Of a DNA stretch of 64,000 bases, positions 44,826-52,915 are shown one piece after another (within the stretch, counting starts at the first letter, position 1; each line of letters begins with the position of its first letter). The notes under the pieces are model-generated. The model did not search any database. It was given only the letters and a program-made list of their open reading frames with translations, and was not told where the DNA came from. Origin of the DNA: an uncultured Microbacterium sp. (lineage in GTDB: Bacteria; Actinomycetota; Actinomycetes; Actinomycetales; Microbacteriaceae); contig NZ_CANROA010000001.1 of assembly GCF_947632095.1 (NCBI RefSeq), positions 124,001 to 188,000 of the forward strand, written 5' to 3'. Both the position numbers and the translations under genes were made by a program.

Positions 44826-46823
44826 ATGGCCACCGCCACGAATGTCGAAGCGAACGCCGTCGGAACCATCCAGTGGCTGTCCGCACCCGAAACATCGATC
44901 GTCGTCCCCGTTTACCAGCGGCAGTACCGCTGGGACATCGGCGGGTGCGAGCGCCTCCTCTCCGATATTCGGGCCGTCGCCGGCGAGAACCAGACCCACC
45001 GGCACTTCATCGGTTCGATCCTCTCGGCCCAGGACTCCTCCGAGACCGATCTGATCCTCATCGACGGCCAGCAGCGCATCACCACGCTCATGCTCCTGGT
45101 CGCCGCCCTCCACCACTCGGTGCAGGAAGACGATCCGGCACTCGCCGCGGAGCTCGAGCGCGTGCTCGTGCGCGCGGATGATCCGTCGCGCACGAAGCTG
45201 CGCCCGCACGACGCCTGGGCGGACCTCTACGACTCCGTCGTGCTCGACCGCCGCTCCGACATCGACCGCGAGTCACGCTTCGACGACAACTACGCCTTCT
45301 TCCGCAGCCAGATCCATGCCGACGAGGTTCCGCAGATCTGGGCAGGTCTGCAGAAGCTCGAGCACGTCTCGATCACCCTCGGCGCGCAGGCCAACGCTCA
45401 GCAGATCTTCGAGAGCCTGAACTCGACCGGTGAGCCTCTGCGCGATCACGAGCTGATCCACAACTACATCCTGATGGGTCTGACGCACGCCGAGCAGCTC
45501 GACGTCGAGAATCGGTTCTGGTTGCCCATCGAGCAGCACACCGGTGAGATGATCGGCGCCTTCTGGCGCCATTATCTCGTCATGACCACCGGGCGTGAGA
45601 TCGCTGCGAATGGTGAGCATGGAGTGTACAGCGCCTTCCGACGTTCCTTCCCTCGCGTCGACGCCGAGCACCTGCAGTCGGATGCCGCGACCTGGCGTCA
45701 CTTCGCCGAGATTTACGGCGCGCTGCTCGAGCCCGCTCTCGAAAACGACGAGAAGATCCGCCGACACCTCGAGGGGGTGAACACGTTCGGCCGCTCGGCC
45801 TACCCGCTCGTGCTGCGGAGCCTCAGCGAGTACCGACGCGGGCTGACGACGCGCGCCGAGCTCATCGAGTCGCTCGAGTGGATTCAGGCGCTCTATCTTC
45901 GGCGCGCCCTGGTCAGCCTTCCGATGGAGCGCCTGATCGCACGTCTGTGCCGAGCCCGCGATGAGAGTCGTGATGCTTTCATGCGGGCCGTCGCTCGCAT
46001 CACGCCTTCGGATGAGCGGGTCGCTGCCGTGCTGAAGTATGTGGAGCTCCCCCATGCCGCCTACATCCTCAGCCGGATCGAAAACGTCGACGATGCGACC
46101 GATTTCGACGTCGAGCACATCGTTCCACTGTCGCCGGGCGATTCCTGGTCGGGCGACGGCATCCGCACCTGGCGCGACTACACCGAGGACGAGCAGAACA
46201 GCCACCGCGCCCTTGCCCCGACGCTGGGCAACCTGACGCTGCTCGAACAGCCTCTGGCGGAGCGGGCCTTCGGAGCATCCTTCGCAGACAAGCGCGACAC
46301 GGCATATGCACGAAGCGCCGTGCCCGCCACGCACGCCCTGATAGACCAGGAAGCTTGGGGAACCGCCGCAATCGCCCAACGGACTCGCGATCTCACTCAG
46401 CTCCTCCTGGAGACCTGGGCACGCCCGGCGCTCCCGGAGATCGACGATGACGGGCTGACACCGGTGCTCGACGCGGTGCGCCGTCGCGGCTGGCCGGCGG
46501 GCTGGGACCGCGAATTCGACTACGTCGAGTACCGGGGCGAGCACTGGGAGATCAAGGACGTCCGCGCCCTGTTCAACCGCATCTTCCGACGTGCCTGGAC
46601 GGATGACCCCGCGGCAGCGCTGGCCTATTGCGCCGCCCACGGCGGGCCGATCTACGACCGCATGGCGTGGAAGGGCCAGTGGGACCGCCTCGATGACGCG
46701 AATTTCCTCTACATGGGCTGGGACTCCAACTACATGATGAACGCCCTTCAGGGCGTGCTCGAGGAGTCCAGAATCGGCGCCGAGGTGTTCGTGAAGTACT
46801 CCTACATCGGGAACGTGATGTGA
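44826..46823 (+). CDS. DUF262/DUF1524 (GmrSD-type) nuclease, putative phage-defence protein
   Basis: A 665-residue single-chain protein. The N-terminal DUF262 ParB-like domain has VPVYQRQYRWD (residues 28-38) and the hallmark LIDGQQRITTL (about 78-88), which hydrolyses NTP. The DUF1524 HNH nuclease follows with DFDVEHIVPLS (His431) and TLGNLTLLEQPLAERAF (Asn469). A C-terminal module of about 130 residues (WPAGWDREFDYVEYRGEHW onward) is extra. GmrSD-type enzymes cut DNA containing glucosylated hydroxymethylcytosine; others act as general anti-phage factors. Its stop overlaps the start of a Cys-rich small protein. Target specificity is unknown. Confidence 0.85.
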   Translation: MATATNVEANAVGTIQWLSAPETSIVVPVYQRQYRWDIGGCERLLSDIRAVAGENQTHRHFIGSILSAQDSSETDLILIDGQQRITTLMLLVAALHHSVQEDDPALAAELERVLVRADDPSRTKLRPHDAWADLYDSVVLDRRSDIDRESRFDDNYAFFRSQIHADEVPQIWAGLQKLEHVSITLGAQANAQQIFESLNSTGEPLRDHELIHNYILMGLTHAEQLDVENRFWLPIEQHTGEMIGAFWRHYLVMTTGREIAANGEHGVYSAFRRSFPRVDAEHLQSDAATWRHFAEIYGALLEPALENDEKIRRHLEGVNTFGRSAYPLVLRSLSEYRRGLTTRAELIESLEWIQALYLRRALVSLPMERLIARLCRARDESRDAFMRAVARITPSDERVAAVLKYVELPHAAYILSRIENVDDATDFDVEHIVPLSPGDSWSGDGIRTWRDYTEDEQNSHRALAPTLGNLTLLEQPLAERAFGASFADKRDTAYARSAVPATHALIDQEAWGTAAIAQRTRDLTQLLLETWARPALPEIDDDGLTPVLDAVRRRGWPAGWDREFDYVEYRGEHWEIKDVRALFNRIFRRAWTDDPAAALAYCAAHGGPIYDRMAWKGQWDRLDDANFLYMGWDSNYMMNALQGVLEESRIGAEVFVKYSYIGNVM

Positions 46824-47122
46824 TGGCCAAGAACAGTCCCATGCACCTGCCCGTGCTGCCCGACCTCACGGCGGATCCATTCGACCAGGCTTTCGCCGAC
46901 ATGTCGCTCGGCTGGGACGACGACGCACCCCAGATCTGCGAGTGCGACCACGGCGATGACGAGGGCTACGCCCCCTGCGGACGCCGTGCGAAGTGGCGCG
47001 TCACGATCGATTGCACGTGCGGTGAGGACCACCCGCGCACCGTCGAGCTGCTGTGCACGAAGTGCCTGAAGACGGCGCGCAAGGACCTCGGCGCCGAGGC
47101 CATCACGGCTCGACCGCTCTGA
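46823..47122 (+). CDS. Small cysteine-rich zinc-binding-like protein coupled to the DUF262 gene
   Basis: A 99-residue acidic protein I do not recognise. It has CECDHG, a YAPCGRRAKW segment, CTCGEDHP and CTKCLKTARK, about seven cysteines arranged as two possible zinc sites. The ATG at 46823 shares its A with the TGA of the DUF262 gene (TGATG); a GTG one codon earlier is an alternative. Such coupling suggests that the two products act together, perhaps as a nucleic-acid-binding or inhibitory partner, but this is inference only. tRNA(CAU) follows in the opposite orientation. Confidence 0.65.
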   Translation: MAKNSPMHLPVLPDLTADPFDQAFADMSLGWDDDAPQICECDHGDDEGYAPCGRRAKWRVTIDCTCGEDHPRTVELLCTKCLKTARKDLGAEAITARPL

Positions 47123-47134
47123 GGCGGCTAGCGG

Positions 47135-47209
47135 TGGGGCCGGTGGGACTTGAACCCACGGATCGTCGAGTTATGAGCTCGCTGCCTTGACCAGCTTGGC
47201 TACGGCCCC
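47135..47209 (-). tRNA. tRNA with CAU anticodon (Met, or possibly Ile2)
   Basis: The minus strand forms a cloverleaf: acceptor ggggccg/cggcccc with discriminator A, three-pair D stem gcc/ggc, anticodon loop ctcataa (CAU), T arm gtggg ttcaagt cccac. The anticodon stem has cgag/ctcg but G27 faces A43, and the variable region is six bases. It could be elongator Met or lysidine-modified Ile2; the initiator signature of three G:C pairs is absent. No CCA is encoded. The IS element begins 18 bases beyond its 5' end. Confidence 0.82.
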
Positions 47210-47219
47210 GCGACTACTC

Positions 47220-47227
47220 ACTTTACT
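47220..47227. repeat. Left target-site duplication of the IS
   Basis: The 8 bases actttact, repeated exactly at 48687-48694 on the other side of the element. Confidence 0.9.
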
Positions 47228-47252
47228 GGCTCTTCGGACATTCGGTGGGGGT
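47228..47252. repeat. Left terminal inverted repeat of the IS
   Basis: 25 bases beginning ggctcttcggacattcg, perfectly complementary to 48662-48686. Confidence 0.92.
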
Positions 47253-47342
47253 GAGGCGCGCCGGGTGAGGTCGGGCGGGTAGGGGTCGAGGTCCCCGAGG
47301 ATCAGAAGCGCTGACTATCTGATTGACCACGAGGACCTCGAC

Positions 47343-48662
47343 GTGTTTCAACATACTTCGGCGTGCCCTGATACGCGCTCCATTACCGCCCCGTGTTCCC
47401 GCTGCGACCTCCTGCTCGGCCTCGAGGGCGTGCAGGTTGAACACGTCGACCGCGACGACGCATTGATGGTCGTGACGGTCTCGACACCCCCGCAGCCGAC
47501 TGGATGCCCGGCGTGCGGGGTGATCGCGACAGGCCGGGGACGCCGACCCCGTGTGCTCCATGACGTGCCGGGTGTCACCCGGGTTCGGGTGCTGTGGCGA
47601 CAACGGATCTGGCGGTGCGACGATACCGACTGCGCGAAGAAGACGTTCGTGGAACAAGTCCCCAGCCTGGTTGCTGCCCGTGGGTCCATCACCCATCGCG
47701 CCATCGCGTGGGCGATCAGGCAGCTGCGCCACGAACACGCGACCATCCAGGGGCTTGCCCGCCAGCTGGGGACATCGTGGAAGACGGTATGGCGGGCGGT
47801 AGTGCCCGAACTGGAGCGCATGGCTGCTGACCCGGCGCGCTTCGAGGGTGTGAGTACCCTTGGCGTTGATGAGCACATCTGGCACCATGTCGACCCGCGC
47901 AAGCAGAGTCCGAAAGAGCTGACCGGGATGGTCGACCTCACCCGCGACGAACACGGCCGCGTGCGCGCCAGGCTGCTGGATCTCGTGCCCGGCCGGTCAA
48001 GGAAGGCGTACGCGACCTGACTCCAGCAACGTGGCGATGCATTCCGCCGCCGCGTGAAGGTGGCCGCGCTTGACCCGTTCGCCGGGTACAAGAACGCCAT
48101 CGACGATGAACTCGAAGACGCCGTCGCGGTGTTGGACGCGTTTCATGTCGTCAAGCTCGGCACCGCTGCTGTTGACGAGGTCCGCCGCCGGGTCCAGCAG
48201 ACCACCCTGGGGCATCGTGGCCGCAAGGGCGACCCGCTCTACGGCATCCAGACCATCCTCCGCGCAGGAAGGGAGAACCTCACCGAGAAACAGCACGCCC
48301 GACTCCAAGCGGCGTTCACCCACCGGGAGGAACACGTTGAGGTGGAAGTGGCCTGGCACTGCGCCCAACAGCTACGCGACGCCTACCGGCAAGCAGACCT
48401 GACCGCCGGGCGCGTCACCGCCACGACCGTCGTTGACACGTTCCACACCTGTCCTATCCCCGAAATCGCCCGGCTCGGCCGGACACTCCGCCGGTGGCGC
48501 GACGCGTTCCTCGCGTACTTCACCACCGGCCGCGCGAACAACGGCGGCACCGAAGCCATCAACGGCATCATCGAGCTCCACCGCCGCCTCGCCCGCGGCT
48601 TCCGCAACCGCGACAACTACCGCCTCAGAATGCTCCTCGCCGCCGGCGGACTGACCCCATGA
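47343..48662 (+). pseudogene. ISL3-family transposase with an internal nonsense codon
   Basis: One reading frame of 439 sense positions is interrupted by TGA at 48018-48020 (position 226), where relatives usually have tryptophan in an A-D-W-L-like context, so a TGG-to-TGA change is the simplest cause. Both sides are in the same frame. The N-terminal part has the zinc-finger region (CPACG at 55-59), a helix-turn-helix and the first catalytic Asp (GVDEHIWHH, Asp176); the part after the stop has ALDPFAGYK (Asp244) and GGTEAINGI (Glu404). The N-terminal product alone lacks two of three catalytic residues, so the element should be unable to move itself. Confidence 0.88.
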
Positions 48663-48686
48663 CCCCCACCGAATGTCCGAAGAGCC
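48662..48686. repeat. Right terminal inverted repeat of the IS
   Basis: 25 bases ending in gaatgtccgaagagcc, exact complement of the left end; its first base is the last base of the transposase stop codon. Confidence 0.92.
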
Positions 48687-48694
48687 ACTTTACT
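48687..48694. repeat. Right target-site duplication, containing the carbonic anhydrase stop codon
   Basis: Second copy of actttact. Bases 48690-48692 (tta) are the TAA stop of the minus-strand gene to the right, so the duplication preserved that stop. Confidence 0.9.
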
Positions 48695-49229
48695 GGAGCC
48701 GTGAGGCCTGCTGATGCGTGCCGCGGTGCACGTGATAGATCTCGGCGTTGTCGATGATCCCTGCCCGCTCCTCGTCACTCAGCTCGCGCCGGACCTTTGC
48801 CGGGACGCCGGCGACCAACGAACCGTCGGGGATGACGGTGCCACCCAGGATCACGGCTCCCCCGGCGACGAGGCATCCCCGACCGATGACGGCTCCGCTG
48901 AGGACGACGGCGCCCATCCCGATGAGCGAGCCGTCGCCGATCGTGCAGCCGTGCACGACCGCGTTGTGCCCGATCGAGACGTTCTCCCCGATCGTGACGC
49001 CGTGGTCGCTGTCGACGTGGACCGAGACGTTGTCCTGCACGTTACTGCCGCGACCGACAGTGATCGGCGCGGAGTCGCCCCGCAGGACCGCGTTGTACCA
49101 GACGCTGGATCCGGCTTCGAGGGTGACGGCGCCGACGATGCGTGCACCGTCTGCCACGAAGGCGTCTTCCGCGATGCTCGGAGCCGACTGGGCAAGGGCG
49201 AGAACGGATGCTGACGAGGAGATACTCAT
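48690..49229 (-). CDS. Gamma-carbonic anhydrase-type hexapeptide-repeat protein
   Basis: A 179-residue left-handed beta-helix protein with regular hexapeptide repeats from about residue 30 to 140 (SSVWYNAVLRGDSAPITVG, IGENVSIGHNAVVHG, IGMGAVVLSGAVIG). The metal-binding histidines of the gamma class are likely those in VHVDSDHG and SIGHNAVVHG. These YrdA/PaaY-like proteins may hydrate CO2 or have other roles; many lack activity. The stop codon lies in the target duplication of the adjacent IS, so the coding sequence escaped damage. The C-terminal helix ends normally at THQQASRLQ. Confidence 0.88.
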   Translation of the reverse strand: MSISSSASVLALAQSAPSIAEDAFVADGARIVGAVTLEAGSSVWYNAVLRGDSAPITVGRGSNVQDNVSVHVDSDHGVTIGENVSIGHNAVVHGCTIGDGSLIGMGAVVLSGAVIGRGCLVAGGAVILGGTVIPDGSLVAGVPAKVRRELSDEERAGIIDNAEIYHVHRGTHQQASRLQ

Positions 49230-49280
49230 GAGGTGAGACTACCCTCACTTCCGCGTGATTACGCGGATATTCGGGGCATT

Positions 49281-49297
49281 AAGCCGAGCCTCAGCTT
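49281..49297. promoter_or_regulatory. Palindrome upstream of dps
   Basis: A 17-base near-perfect palindrome, aagccgagcctcagctt (seven of eight pairs), sits just before a possible -35 (ttgcgg, 49300-49305) and -10 (taccgt, 49322-49327) for dps. Candidate operator for a redox, metal or starvation regulator; not matched to a known consensus. Confidence 0.35.
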
Positions 49298-49371
49298 CCT
49301 TGCGGAATCTTTCAGGCCGAGTACCGTTGTATTCATCAGGCACGACTTGAGAACTTTCGGAGGAGAAAAAA

Positions 49372-49854
49372 ATGAGCAAGGCAACCACCATCTCGACCAC
49401 CGCCAGCGACCCCACCGTCGCCGCTGCAGCGGCCCAGTTCCTCTCGCCCCTCGTCCTCGGACTTCAGGCTCTGACGGTCAACGGCAAGCAGGCCCACTGG
49501 CACGTTCGCGGTGCGAACTTCGTCGGCATCCACGAGCTCTTCGACACGATCGTCGAGCACGCCGGCGCATTCGCCGATGAGGCCGCCGAGCGCATCGTCG
49601 CCCTGGGGCTTCCGATCGACGCCCGTGTGAGCGCGGTCGCCGCGAAGAACTCGACCGAGGTCCCGGCAGGATTCGCCCAGTCGACCGATCTCATCCGCAA
49701 CATCATCGCCGACATCGACGCGATCCTCGTCGACACGAAGGCTGCGATCGAGGGACTCGACGAGATCGACCTCACCAGCCAGGATGTCGCCATCGAGATC
49801 ATGCGCGGCCTCGAGAAGGACCGCTGGTTCCTCGTCGCCCACATCGCCGAGTAA
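49372..49854 (+). CDS. dps: Dps-family ferritin-like DNA-protection protein
   Basis: A 160-residue four-helix protein. The ferroxidase site residues are in VNGKQAHWHVRGANFVGIHE and ELFDTIVEHAGAFADEAAER. Dps forms a 12-mer that stores iron and uses peroxide to oxidise it, protecting DNA in stress. The short Thr/Ser-rich N terminus has few lysines, so strong DNA binding is not certain. A gaggag ribosome site, a promoter candidate and an operator-like palindrome precede the gene; a strong terminator follows. Confidence 0.92.
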   Translation: MSKATTISTTASDPTVAAAAAQFLSPLVLGLQALTVNGKQAHWHVRGANFVGIHELFDTIVEHAGAFADEAAERIVALGLPIDARVSAVAAKNSTEVPAGFAQSTDLIRNIIADIDAILVDTKAAIEGLDEIDLTSQDVAIEIMRGLEKDRWFLVAHIAE

Positions 49855-49872
49855 TCCGCGAACACCTCCGGG

Positions 49873-49902
49873 AAGGGCATCGGGATTCGTCCCGATGCCC
49901 TT
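49873..49902 (+). terminator. Terminator of dps
   Basis: A 13-bp perfect stem (aagggcatcggga with tcccgatgccctt) and a ttcg tetraloop, followed by ttt; it also lies downstream of the convergent amidohydrolase gene. Confidence 0.82.
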
Positions 49903-49912
49903 TCGCGCTTCC

Positions 49913-51394
49913 TCAGGCGCTGTGCGTCACGCGGCCGGCGACCAGAGTCGCGGCGACGGGCATGCTGCGCAGCGTTGCGGCGTCTGCGGTGCGCGGATCA
50001 GCGCCGCAGAGCACGAGGTCCGCGCGATCGCCCGGCCGAACCGCACCCCGCACGCTCGCGACGATCGCCTCATCGACCGTGAGTCGCTCCTCCGAATGCC
50101 ACGGATCGCGCTCGTCATCCGTGCGCAGCACGGCCGCGGCGATGGCCTGCCACGGATCCAGCGGTGCCACCGGAGCATCCGATCCCAGACGCAGACCTGC
50201 ACCGACGCGCAACAGGGAAGCCATCGGGTAGCCGACAGAAGTCTGTGCCGCCCAGTAGCCGTCCACCAGGTCGCGGTCGTCGAGTGCGTGCTGCGGTTGG
50301 ATGCTGGCGGTCAGACCCAGCCGGGCGATGCGCGCGAGATCCGCGTGGCGCACGAGCTGAGCATGTTCCAGGGTTCCGGTCGCGCCCGTGCTGGTCACAG
50401 CATCCAACGCCGATGACACTGCCCGGTCTCCGATCGCATGGACCGAGGCGGAGAGCCCCGCGCCGGTCGCACGGGTCAGCAGATCGACGAGTTCATCCCG
50501 GGCAATGGTGAGCACTCCGCGCCCGCCATGGTCAGGGTACGGATGCGCACATGCCGCCGTGCGAGTGCCGAGCGACCCGTCGGTGATGATCTTGAGCGAT
50601 CCGACGGTGATGAGTCCGCCCGAGTCCGCCATGATGTCGCCCGTTCTCAGCCCCGCGCCGATCGCACGGTCGAGGTGCTCGGGGTAGACGGCGAACTCGA
50701 CGCGTTGCGTCAGCAGCCCCGCGGCGCTTCGACGTTCCCATGCCTCGACGTTCCAGGCCATGTCGAAATCGACGATGCCCGTCACGCCGCGCGAGGCCGC
50801 AATGGCCATGGCCCGCGCCACGGCCTCATCGGCGTGGGCCGGATCCGCGGCGTTCACGCGTCGGGAAATCTCGAAAGCATCCTGTTCGCGCAGCATCCCA
50901 TCCGGCGAGGTGAACCCCTCGCGGGCGAGGGCCGCCGAATTGAGCCAGACGCTGTGCACGTCGGCGTTGATCAGATAAGTCGGGACCGCGCCCGTCTCCT
51001 GATCAAGCACTCCGAGGGACGGCGCATCCGACCAAAGGGCATCTCGGAAACCCGTTCCGATTCTCCGCCCATCGGCGAGCGGAGCCACCGTGGCCATCCG
51101 GCGGGCCGCCTCCGCGGCGGAGGTGGCCTCGCCCAGCGATTCTCGCTCGGCAGCCAGCGCCCACTGCACGGTGTGCACGTGGTTGTCCCACAATCCCGGC
51201 ATCAGCCAGGCGCCCTCGGCATCAAGAACAACGCCACGAGATCTGAGCGCCCCCATCGGGGCGATATCGACGATGCGCCCAGATTCCAGCAGCACGTCAA
51301 CCGGCTCGTCATCCATGAGGAACTCTCGCCCGGGGCCGACGATCCGTGCGGCTCTGATCACCGCCGGGGCATCACAGGTCGCCGCCATGCTCAT
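49913..51394 (-). CDS. Amidohydrolase (YtcJ-like, amidohydrolase family 3)
   Basis: A 493-residue metal-dependent hydrolase. The metal-binding motif is PGLWDNHVHT near residue 72, with later SVHAIGDRA, LEHAQLV and LGSDAPVAPLDPW typical of the YtcJ family. It would cleave amide or related bonds in small molecules; the substrate is unknown. The ATG at 51392-51394 overlaps the stop of the glycosylase gene (ATGA). Third gene of the rpiB-nei-amidohydrolase operon. Confidence 0.87.
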   Translation of the reverse strand: MSMAATCDAPAVIRAARIVGPGREFLMDDEPVDVLLESGRIVDIAPMGALRSRGVVLDAEGAWLMPGLWDNHVHTVQWALAAERESLGEATSAAEAARRMATVAPLADGRRIGTGFRDALWSDAPSLGVLDQETGAVPTYLINADVHSVWLNSAALAREGFTSPDGMLREQDAFEISRRVNAADPAHADEAVARAMAIAASRGVTGIVDFDMAWNVEAWERRSAAGLLTQRVEFAVYPEHLDRAIGAGLRTGDIMADSGGLITVGSLKIITDGSLGTRTAACAHPYPDHGGRGVLTIARDELVDLLTRATGAGLSASVHAIGDRAVSSALDAVTSTGATGTLEHAQLVRHADLARIARLGLTASIQPQHALDDRDLVDGYWAAQTSVGYPMASLLRVGAGLRLGSDAPVAPLDPWQAIAAAVLRTDDERDPWHSEERLTVDEAIVASVRGAVRPGDRADLVLCGADPRTADAATLRSMPVAATLVAGRVTHSA

Positions 51395-52395
51395 GCCTGA
51401 CAGCGCGGGCACCAATAGAGCTTGCGCGCGCCGAGCTCCTCGAGCACGATCTCCGTCCCGCACAACCGGCAGGGAAGGCCGGCACGGTGATACACCCAGT
51501 GCCGATCATCGCGTCGGGCCATCGCCGCACGGTAGTCGGCGCCGGTGAGGCCGTCCATGGTCATCATCTGCCCGGTCTCGACGCCGATGGGCAGCAGGTA
51601 GGCCCAGTCGACCCACAGCTGGCGCACGATGTCCTCGGGGATGTCCTTCCCCTTGATGTGCGGGTTCAACCGTGCTCGGAAGAGCATCTCGGCACGGTAG
51701 ACGTTGCCGATTCCACTGACCACGGCCTGATCCATGAGCAGGAGCGCGATGGCGGTGCCGCGTTTGCGAACGGCGCGCACGAAGCGCTCCTCGTTCTCGG
51801 CGGGATCGCCCACGAGCGGGTCCGGTCCGAGCTTGGCGACGGATGCGAGCATCTCATCGGGGGTCTGCAGCACGCATGCTGTCGGGCCGCGAAGATCGGC
51901 CGCGGTGATATCGGTCATGAGGCGCAGACGCACCTGTCCGACGACCGGCGGCGGCCATTCGAGGTCGTCCTCGGCGAGTCCGCGGGTGTCCTCGGACATG
52001 CGCACGTGCACGCGGGAGCGGCGGGGAGCCCCGATCGATGAGAGCGAGTTCTCGCCGTCGTCGTCCATGATCGATTCGTCACCGTCGAGATCGGTGCCGC
52101 GCTGGTTCGTCTGTCCCATCCGTCCGTTCGCCGAGGCGATGGTCGGATCGAGCAGAATCTCCCCCGCGAAGTCCCAAGCCCCGTAGAGCCCGAGGTGCAC
52201 ACGGAGCCAGAGATCTCCCTCGGTCTCGAGGAACATCTGCTTGCCGACGGCTTGGACGCTGATCGCTTCACGCCCGTCGAGCAGCTCGGCGCCCTCCGCG
52301 AAACGCCCCTGTGGGCTGGAAGCGCTCAGCGCCTTGCCGATGAAGTTCCGGTCGAACTGGCGGGCGATGCGATGGACGGAATGACCCTCGGGCAT
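51391..52395 (-). CDS. nei: Fpg/Nei-family DNA glycosylase
   Basis: A 334-residue base-excision-repair enzyme. It begins MPEGHSVHRIA with the catalytic Pro2 and Glu3, keeps the helix-two-turn-helix in VSGIGNVYRAEMLFRARLNP, and ends with a zinc finger (CRLCG and CPRCQ). The N-terminal PEG instead of PEL places it with the endonuclease VIII (Nei) side. An acidic insertion of about 35 residues with DGDESIMDDDGE near residue 105 is unusual. One base separates it from rpiB upstream. Confidence 0.9.
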   Translation of the reverse strand: MPEGHSVHRIARQFDRNFIGKALSASSPQGRFAEGAELLDGREAISVQAVGKQMFLETEGDLWLRVHLGLYGAWDFAGEILLDPTIASANGRMGQTNQRGTDLDGDESIMDDDGENSLSSIGAPRRSRVHVRMSEDTRGLAEDDLEWPPPVVGQVRLRLMTDITAADLRGPTACVLQTPDEMLASVAKLGPDPLVGDPAENEERFVRAVRKRGTAIALLLMDQAVVSGIGNVYRAEMLFRARLNPHIKGKDIPEDIVRQLWVDWAYLLPIGVETGQMMTMDGLTGADYRAAMARRDDRHWVYHRAGLPCRLCGTEIVLEELGARKLYWCPRCQA

Positions 52396-52396
52396 A

Positions 52397-52882
52397 TCAG
52401 GCGCGGGGGTCCGGAAGCAGGGTGCCGTCGTTCTCGAAATCGGCGATCTGGCCGATGCGGCGCACGTGGCGCTCGTCACCGGGGAACGGCGTCGCGATGA
52501 AGCGCTCGATGAAGGAGACGACCTCATCGAAGCTGTGCTGGCGCGCACCGATCGAGATGACGTTGGCGTCGTTGTGCTCGCGGGCGAGCTCGGCCGTCGA
52601 GAGGTTCCAGACCAGCGCCGCACGGATGCCTGCAACCTTGTTGGCCGCGATCTGCTCGCCGTTGCCGGATCCGCCGAAGACGACTCCGAGAGCCTCGACG
52701 CCGGCCGCCTGATCTGCGACGACAGCTTGCGCTGCGCGGATGCAGAAGGACGGGTAGTCGTCGACGGCGTCGTATTCGATCGGCCCGTGATCGACCACAT
52801 CATGACCGGCTCCGCGCAGGTGCTCCTGCAGCTGAGTGGAGAACTCGAGTCCGGCGTGGTCGGTGGCGATATGGATGCGCAT
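52397..52882 (-). CDS. rpiB: Ribose-5-phosphate isomerase B
   Basis: A 161-residue RpiB/LacAB-family isomerase interconverting ribose 5-phosphate and ribulose 5-phosphate. MRIHIATDHAGLEF at the start, VVFGGSGNGEQIAANKVAG and HNDANVISIGARQ are the family motifs; the glycine-rich loop has Ser where some members carry Cys. The ATG at 52880-52882 is preferred since TAGGAT (52890-52895) is seven bases upstream and an earlier ATG lies inside that box. First gene of the operon with the glycosylase and amidohydrolase. Confidence 0.9.
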   Translation of the reverse strand: MRIHIATDHAGLEFSTQLQEHLRGAGHDVVDHGPIEYDAVDDYPSFCIRAAQAVVADQAAGVEALGVVFGGSGNGEQIAANKVAGIRAALVWNLSTAELAREHNDANVISIGARQHSFDEVVSFIERFIATPFPGDERHVRRIGQIADFENDGTLLPDPRA

Positions 52883-52889
52883 ACGCTCC

Positions 52890-52895
52890 ATCCTA
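52890..52895 (-). promoter_or_regulatory. Leaderless -10 box of rpiB
   Basis: TAGGAT on the minus strand, seven bases before the ATG at 52882. Confidence 0.45.
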
Positions 52896-52915
52896 GAAGG
52901 CCCGCGCATCGCGCA

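Larger units (their letters stand above)
47228..48686 (+). mobile_element. ISL3-family insertion sequence, 1459 bp, with intact ends
   Basis: The element is bounded by perfect 25-bp inverted repeats and flanked by an exact 8-bp direct repeat (actttact), the duplication length typical of ISL3. It contains one transposase frame covering most of its length, broken by one stop codon. Bases 47253-47342 between the left end and the transposase start are non-coding and should hold its promoter. It was inserted between the CAU tRNA and the gamma-carbonic anhydrase gene, at the stop codon of the latter. Perfect ends and duplication indicate a recent arrival. Confidence 0.93.

Noticed and set aside
47343..48662. 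Programmed -1 frameshift in the transposase
   Set aside because: Both parts are in the same reading frame; the break is a single stop codon, and no slippery sequence is present.
49279..49297. IdeR/DtxR box upstream of dps
   Set aside because: Only about 12 of 19 positions fit by eye and the dyad symmetry is centred differently; kept only as an unnamed palindrome.
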